Positions 27,934 to 31,633 of a DNA stretch of 31,633 bases are shown piece by piece; position 1 is the stretch's first letter, and the number at the start of each line of letters is the position of its first letter. Location: positions 1-31,633 of the forward strand of contig JADJTE010000013.1 of NCBI GenBank assembly GCA_016711295.1, in the 5' to 3' direction. The notes under the pieces are model-generated. The model saw nothing but the letters and a program-made list of their open reading frames with translations. It was not told the DNA's origin and ran no database searches. Position numbers and translations under genes: made by a program. The stretch comes from Sphingobacteriales bacterium. Lineage in GTDB: Bacteria; Bacteroidota; Bacteroidia; Chitinophagales; UBA2359.

Positions 27934-27953
27934 GGGCGGGACAACTCCCGCCC
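27934..27953 (+). terminator. GC hairpin at the stop codon, unit 4
   Basis: GGGCGGGA-CAAC-TCCCGCCC immediately after TAG 27931-27933. Confidence 0.65.
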
Positions 27954-28035
27954 AACCCCAATTCCCAATTCCCAATTCCCAATTCCCAATTCCCGCCCAA
28001 CCCCAATCCCCGCCCAATTCCCCCACCAATTCCCA
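27946..28035. repeat. C-rich minisatellite, copy 4 (about 90 bp)
   Basis: Shortest array, mostly AATTCCC iterations between two CCCGCCCAACCCCAA segments. G-rich on the minus strand. Confidence 0.85.
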
Positions 28036-28056
28036 AATATATTCGCCATATAGTCA

Positions 28057-28157
28057 TTTCATAGTCATGCGATAGATGAAGTATATTTGCCGCTTCGTCA
28101 TTTTTTCGCCATAAAAACACCTACCTACTACAATTAGCGAAAATAGTGCTATACTTG
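28057..28157 (+). promoter_or_regulatory. Candidate promoter pair upstream of unit 5
   Basis: TTTC (28057-28060), 21 bases, TATATTTG (28082-28089); second element TATACTTG (28150-28157). Confidence 0.55.
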
Positions 28158-28185
28158 CCGCATTATTTGTTATAGCTAAAATTTT

Positions 28186-28227
28186 ATGGCTATGCTTACC
28201 CCCTCCCCGATAATATATATAAAATAA
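28186..28227 (+). CDS. Conserved proline-rich leader peptide, copy 5
   Basis: MAMLTPSPIIYIK, 13 codons: one codon shorter than copies 2 and 4, but in the same frame at both ends. AGG upstream has become AGC here. Confidence 0.45.
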   Translation: MAMLTPSPIIYIK

Positions 28228-28252
28228 TAAAATTCATCGAACTGCACTATCG

Positions 28253-28299
28253 CCGTTCCTCGCCTTTTCTGACGAAAGGGGCAGGGAACGGTTTTTTTT
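28253..28299 (+). terminator. Intrinsic-terminator hairpin, copy 5
   Basis: Same arms as the other copies with two T fewer in the inner stem, followed by eight T; ends 34 bases before ATG 28334. Confidence 0.78.
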
Positions 28300-28370
28300 G
28301 TTTATATTTACTCACTTTTTAGCTATATTCCTTATGAAAAAGACATCTTTTTCTCCGTGTATTTGCCTTT

Positions 28371-30014
28371 TTGGGCATTATTAGCCTTGTCGTTTGGGGC
28401 TGTGGTGGGTGGTTTGGTGCTAAGCGGCAGGATAAACAGCAAGAACGGGCTGAGGCGGATAGTACTAAACAGCCTACGGCTACCACAACGCCTATTTTTA
28501 GTGCCGAAATACCCCAAGATGCTAACGCCGCTGCCACTAGCAGAGCTATACTGCCCACCGACACCCCCAGTATTTTGAGGTTCGATAGTCCTATTCGAGA
28601 AAAGTGTCAGGTGGGGGGGCGGTATCACGATATATGGCGATTGGTAGGTGGTCCCAAAACGCCTATGCCTCCTGATGTATTTATGGAGCAGTATTTGCTG
28701 CCTTATGTGAATACGGATATTAACGAATTGCGTTTTTGGCGCAAAAATGAACGCGATAAAGATGGCTATGAGCAATGGTATTATCAGCAATACCACAAGG
28801 GTTTGCCCACTACGCACTCTTTGACCCTAAGGGTCAAAAATGGAATGACGATGGGTTTTGATACTTCTTTTGACGAGGCGGTGAATATAGATACCGTGCC
28901 GACTATTTCGGAGCAACAAGCCATTGATAGCGTAAAGGCATTTTTGGCAATCACCGATAGCAAAAGCAATCCTTTAAAATATTGGGGAATATTAGACCAA
29001 TATAGCGGCAATGATTTTCCCTATCCACAAGCAAATATAGACCAATTACAATTTACGATAAAAAAACACATTGGTTATCGGTCTGGGCCAGATAGAAAGG
29101 GGTTTAGAGTAGGAAATCATTTGATTTATTACCTTAAAGCCATAGGGGGAGGACCTACCTTGACGGTAGACCCCTTTACAGGAAAGGTGGTTGGCTACTA
29201 TCTCAGAAGTCACGCCTGTACGAATTTAGGCAGTGTCAATACGATGTACGGTCTCTCTCCTACGAGCAGCTATGGCAATCAATCATTTTGTATAGAAAAT
29301 GGGGCGACTATTGGCAATTACGTCCTACAAGATAATAGCCGCATGCCGACCATTGCCACTTTATTGGCAACTGGTAATACTTATTCCAATGGATGTTATA
29401 ATGGTATAGATATAGCACATAATTCCTTAGATTGGAATACACATGCCCACCGAGAATATGCCACTGCACATTGGGCAATCCAAGAAGGACATGATTATTT
29501 TAGTACAATCTACAACTATGCTCCGCTCGACCCCATCGAACTTATTTTGGATAGCCCAGAATCGGCTCCTCAAACTGGCTCTAAGATATGCCCTAATGCC
29601 AATTCCCCGACTAACCACGTTTATCAAATCAATATTGGGCAGGACGTTTTTGCTGAGACCAATTTTTTTACCAGCACGCCTTACAATGCCGCCAACGCCA
29701 ATAGCCTGAGTGTCATTGGTCACGAATACGCACACGGCATAGGATTTTACTTTCCCGCCAACCCACCAGTCGATATCCATTCTAACGATGTGAGTGCTAC
29801 CGCAACCGAGTCCTTTTGCGATATATTGGGGGCTTGTTTTGAGTATAATATTAGTGGTACTTTTTCTTGGGTCGCCCATCAAAATTTGTGCGATATAAGT
29901 AGGTTTAAGCCTTCATTTATCGACCCCCACATGGCAGGTATGATTTGGAATGGGGATATCAATGATTTTTCTTCTCGCCAGCCCGCTTTTATAACGGAAA
30001 AAATACTATTATAA
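28371..30014 (+). CDS. Open segment: signal peptide, propeptide and zinc domain, unit 5
   Basis: A 547-codon segment. GIISLVVWGCGGWFGAK is the end of the signal peptide. ISEQQAIDSVKAFLAI and LIYYLKAIGGGPTLTVDPF with TGKVVGYY form the propeptide. HREYATAHWAIQEGHDYF is the M4 helix, and SLSVIGHEYAHGIGF and SATATESFCDILGACFEY form the zinc site. The region after HEYAH lacks the Tyr-containing 'LIY..ESG' stretch of thermolysin. A frameshift near 30010 ends it. Confidence 0.82.
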   Translation: MGIISLVVWGCGGWFGAKRQDKQQERAEADSTKQPTATTTPIFSAEIPQDANAAATSRAILPTDTPSILRFDSPIREKCQVGGRYHDIWRLVGGPKTPMPPDVFMEQYLLPYVNTDINELRFWRKNERDKDGYEQWYYQQYHKGLPTTHSLTLRVKNGMTMGFDTSFDEAVNIDTVPTISEQQAIDSVKAFLAITDSKSNPLKYWGILDQYSGNDFPYPQANIDQLQFTIKKHIGYRSGPDRKGFRVGNHLIYYLKAIGGGPTLTVDPFTGKVVGYYLRSHACTNLGSVNTMYGLSPTSSYGNQSFCIENGATIGNYVLQDNSRMPTIATLLATGNTYSNGCYNGIDIAHNSLDWNTHAHREYATAHWAIQEGHDYFSTIYNYAPLDPIELILDSPESAPQTGSKICPNANSPTNHVYQINIGQDVFAETNFFTSTPYNAANANSLSVIGHEYAHGIGFYFPANPPVDIHSNDVSATATESFCDILGACFEYNISGTFSWVAHQNLCDISRFKPSFIDPHMAGMIWNGDINDFSSRQPAFITEKILL

Positions 30015-30078
30015 TGATGTTTGGAGCAGATACGACCATACCAGTATCATCAATCACTGGTTTTACCTGCTGCCACGC

Positions 30079-30498
30079 ATGCGACTACCAAAAAACCTCA
30101 TGCGGATAATAATAATGACGGCTACGCCGACGTTTATCCGAGTGTCGCCACATCAGTTTACACTGTTTCGGTCAAAGTCATTCCCACAGCCCCCTAACAC
30201 TAACGATGCCATAAACAAAGCCGCGCAAATAGTGTTTGATGTGTTTAAAACGAGATTGATAGGTAGCGACGACTTTCTAAAAATTGCCCAACACACCATA
30301 GCGTCAGCTATTGTTAAAGGCTATACCTGCAATGAAATACAATCTATTTACAACGCTTGGCGAGCAGTGGGTATTTATCCCAATATGGCTAATGCCGCAA
30401 GTTGGCTTGATGTAGGTACGGTTTTGCCTGCGGCTTGCAACAACACCAGCAGCTACACTTGGGACACGGCTTGCGGTGGCTTTACGCTCGGATTATAA
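30079..30498 (+). CDS. Open segment: M4 C-terminal helices, unit 5
   Basis: After about 30190 this frame reads NTNDAINKAAQIVFDVFKTR, then ASAIVKGYTCNEIQSIYNAW and RAVGIY, the usual M4 ending (a Cys-x-Glu-[IV] turn followed by a helix with AW-x-AVG). The first 30 or so codons are probably in the wrong frame. Equivalent helices occur in unit 0 at about 2070-2230. Confidence 0.6.
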   Translation: MRLPKNLMRIIIMTATPTFIRVSPHQFTLFRSKSFPQPPNTNDAINKAAQIVFDVFKTRLIGSDDFLKIAQHTIASAIVKGYTCNEIQSIYNAWRAVGIYPNMANAASWLDVGTVLPAACNNTSSYTWDTACGGFTLGL

Positions 30499-31421
30499 TT
30501 TTGAGTATTTTTGTGGGCAGGTCCTTCGAGCGATATGTACCAACTTATTGTAACAGGATAACAACGGCTATAATGGTTCATACAGCTACGAAATTGAGGG
30601 CATGGGTACTTATTTTTGTGCCTGATGATGGAACGAATACTTTTGTTACGATACCCTTGCTGCAAGATTATGCCATTACGGTAACAAATGGCAACGGCTG
30701 CATCGCCACATTTGATGGTGCAATAGATAATGCTTGCACTACTCTTGCCAATACCTGTTCATTTGAGTGCAATGTATATGCCGACCAAAGCATTTGCAGC
30801 ATTGATTATGATAATGGTGGGGAAGTATGGCTCAATTTCCTATTCGATGCCGACCTACCCATCGAACAATTGCAACTCACCCAAAACGGCACCGATTGGG
30901 TGACGCTGTATGACACCGATTTGGTGTCGTCGGATAATTTTACCATTCAATTACCCGATTACCAAATAGGCGAGCAAATTTATTACATCGCACAAAGTAC
31001 ATCGGGCTGTGTATCGCAAGGCAGTTTTCTGCCCCTATGCAACGGCGACGACCCCGAACCCAATGAAGCACCTATCGTAGAAATGCCTACTGAAATAGAT
31101 ATATGTGACCCCAATGCCGAAGTTTGTATCTCTTATACCATTACCGACCCCGAAGGCAATTACCCGCTTCAAGTGTATAGCACCTATTCGGCATTCGACG
31201 ACCCAATGATGCCTACCGTATTTTCTGCGGGCAGTAGCACCGAGCCTGCATCGGGCGAGTTCTGTGTGATACCTAACCAAACTTTGGGCGGCTTGGCTAT
31301 TCATGTATTTGACAGTCAAGGGGCACATGTATTTCATAGCATTACTTTTTTGCCTGTTGTTGAGGAATTATCCTTTGCCACCACCCCGCCTGCAAGCGGC
31401 ACAGCCGTCAAGCGGCATTAG
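30435..31421 (+). CDS. Open segment: Ig/cadherin-like domains, unit 5
   Basis: Reliable from about 30600. It contains a SprB-like end (YAITVTNGNGCIATFDG), a domain with CSIDYDNGGEVWLNFLFDAD and IGEQIYYIAQSTSGC, and a cadherin/PKD-like domain with NEAPIVEMPTEIDICDP, EVCISYTITDPEGNYPLQVY and LAIHVFDSQGAHVF. These modules occur only in unit 5, while the segment after about 31375 joins the type B module. Confidence 0.65.
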   Translation: MQQHQQLHLGHGLRWLYARIIILSIFVGRSFERYVPTYCNRITTAIMVHTATKLRAWVLIFVPDDGTNTFVTIPLLQDYAITVTNGNGCIATFDGAIDNACTTLANTCSFECNVYADQSICSIDYDNGGEVWLNFLFDADLPIEQLQLTQNGTDWVTLYDTDLVSSDNFTIQLPDYQIGEQIYYIAQSTSGCVSQGSFLPLCNGDDPEPNEAPIVEMPTEIDICDPNAEVCISYTITDPEGNYPLQVYSTYSAFDDPMMPTVFSAGSSTEPASGEFCVIPNQTLGGLAIHVFDSQGAHVFHSITFLPVVEELSFATTPPASGTAVKRH

Positions 31422-31633
31422 CATCACCAATTCTGTTGCGGGCAATACCTATCAATGGTCAAACGGAGCGACGACCCCGAACCTGATTGATGTAGCGGCA
31501 GGCACTTATACTGTGACGGTGAGCGATGCCAAGGTGCAGTGCTTGGGGTGGGGCGACGATTCTAAACAATGATTTCTCGGTTGCTTATTACGGAATAATA
31601 TTGCGACCCAACGTCGAACAATTTGCGCTCGAC
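31417..31633 (+). repeat. Type B 3' module, copy 3 (cut by the window end)
   Basis: Matches 25724 onward and 8616 onward, including the SprB repeat NTYQWSNGATTPN. The last 50 bases carry several indels compared with both other copies (for example TTACGGAATAATATTGCG instead of TTACGAATATTGCG). Confidence 0.8.

Larger units (their letters stand above)
27319..28413 (+). repeat. Constant block, junction of units 4 and 5
   Basis: Same content and order as 10206-11441, but with the shortest minisatellite (about 90 bp), which accounts for most of the length difference. Confidence 0.85.
28334..31633 (+). pseudogene. Unit 5: M4-like zinc protein, 3' end beyond the window (frameshifted)
   Basis: ATG 28334 starts MKKTSF, but an extra T near 28350 shifts the signal peptide (FGIISLVVWGCGG) into the frame used from 28371. 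The propeptide runs to about 29205 (LTVDPFTGKVVGYY). Unlike units 2-4 it keeps an ordinary M4-type N-terminal region (VNTMYG, YVLQDNSR) with no inserted SprB domain. The zinc site is VIGHEYAHGIGF (HEYAH 29721-29735) with Glu in TESFCDILG. After the shift near 30010, RYDHTSIINHWFYLL has Tyr (30031-30033) at the M4 catalytic His position. The M4 C-terminus ends YNAWRAVGIYP (about 30380), Ig/cadherin-like domains follow, and the type B module starts near 31417. The sorting domain lies outside the window. Confidence 0.78.

Noticed and set aside
4937..28035. CRISPR array
   Set aside because: The repeats are short, directly abutting and irregular; there are no unique spacers of constant length and no cas genes.
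1..31633. Composite transposon or integron origin for the array
   Set aside because: No transposase, integrase, target duplication or attC-like site is visible; homologous exchange between the blocks is enough to explain the pattern.

Overview
The window looks like a Bacteroidota chromosome fragment, probably from a gliding or Saprospiria/Cytophagia-like lineage. Three things point there: type IX secretion (T9SS) C-terminal sorting domains, SprB-type adhesin repeats, and TAnnTTTG promoter elements. All genes I can support are on the + strand. I see no rRNA, tRNA, CRISPR array or transposase.

The window is a head-to-tail array of six large secretion units of about 5-6 kb. Units 0, 2, 3, 4 and 5 (about 129-4926, 11364-16642, 17222-22286, 22927-27933, and 28334 to the window end) each encode a giant M4 (thermolysin)-like protein. 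The order is a signal peptide with a lipobox-like Cys, an FTP/PepSY-type propeptide, a zinc-site domain with HEYGH or HEYAH plus a downstream Glu, several SprB-like domains, and (in complete units) a T9SS sorting domain. Unit 1 (about 5639-10820) has the same flanks but a different payload: an Ig-like plus transglutaminase-like protein, a small secreted protein, and a stand-alone SprB/T9SS protein, closely spaced like an operon.

Units are separated by a repeated non-coding block. In order it holds a GC-rich hairpin at the stop codon, a C-rich minisatellite (G-rich on the minus strand), two TAnnTTTG-like elements, a 12-14-codon proline-rich leader ORF, an intrinsic-terminator hairpin, and 34-35 bp later the next start codon. 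The near-identical DNA runs from the last SprB domain of one gene through the intergenic block into the signal peptide of the next. Exchange between blocks would therefore swap payloads while keeping both secretion signals. Two larger 3' modules are also shared: type A in units 2 and 3, and type B in units 1, 4 and the start of that region in 5.

Nearly every long gene is broken by one-base indels, many in homopolymers, and breaks are densest at both window ends (1-4900 and beyond about 31400). This looks like uncorrected long-read consensus error, perhaps with real decay in unit 0. I annotate reconstructed genes and also their main open segments. All homology calls come from motif recognition by eye; no searches were run.
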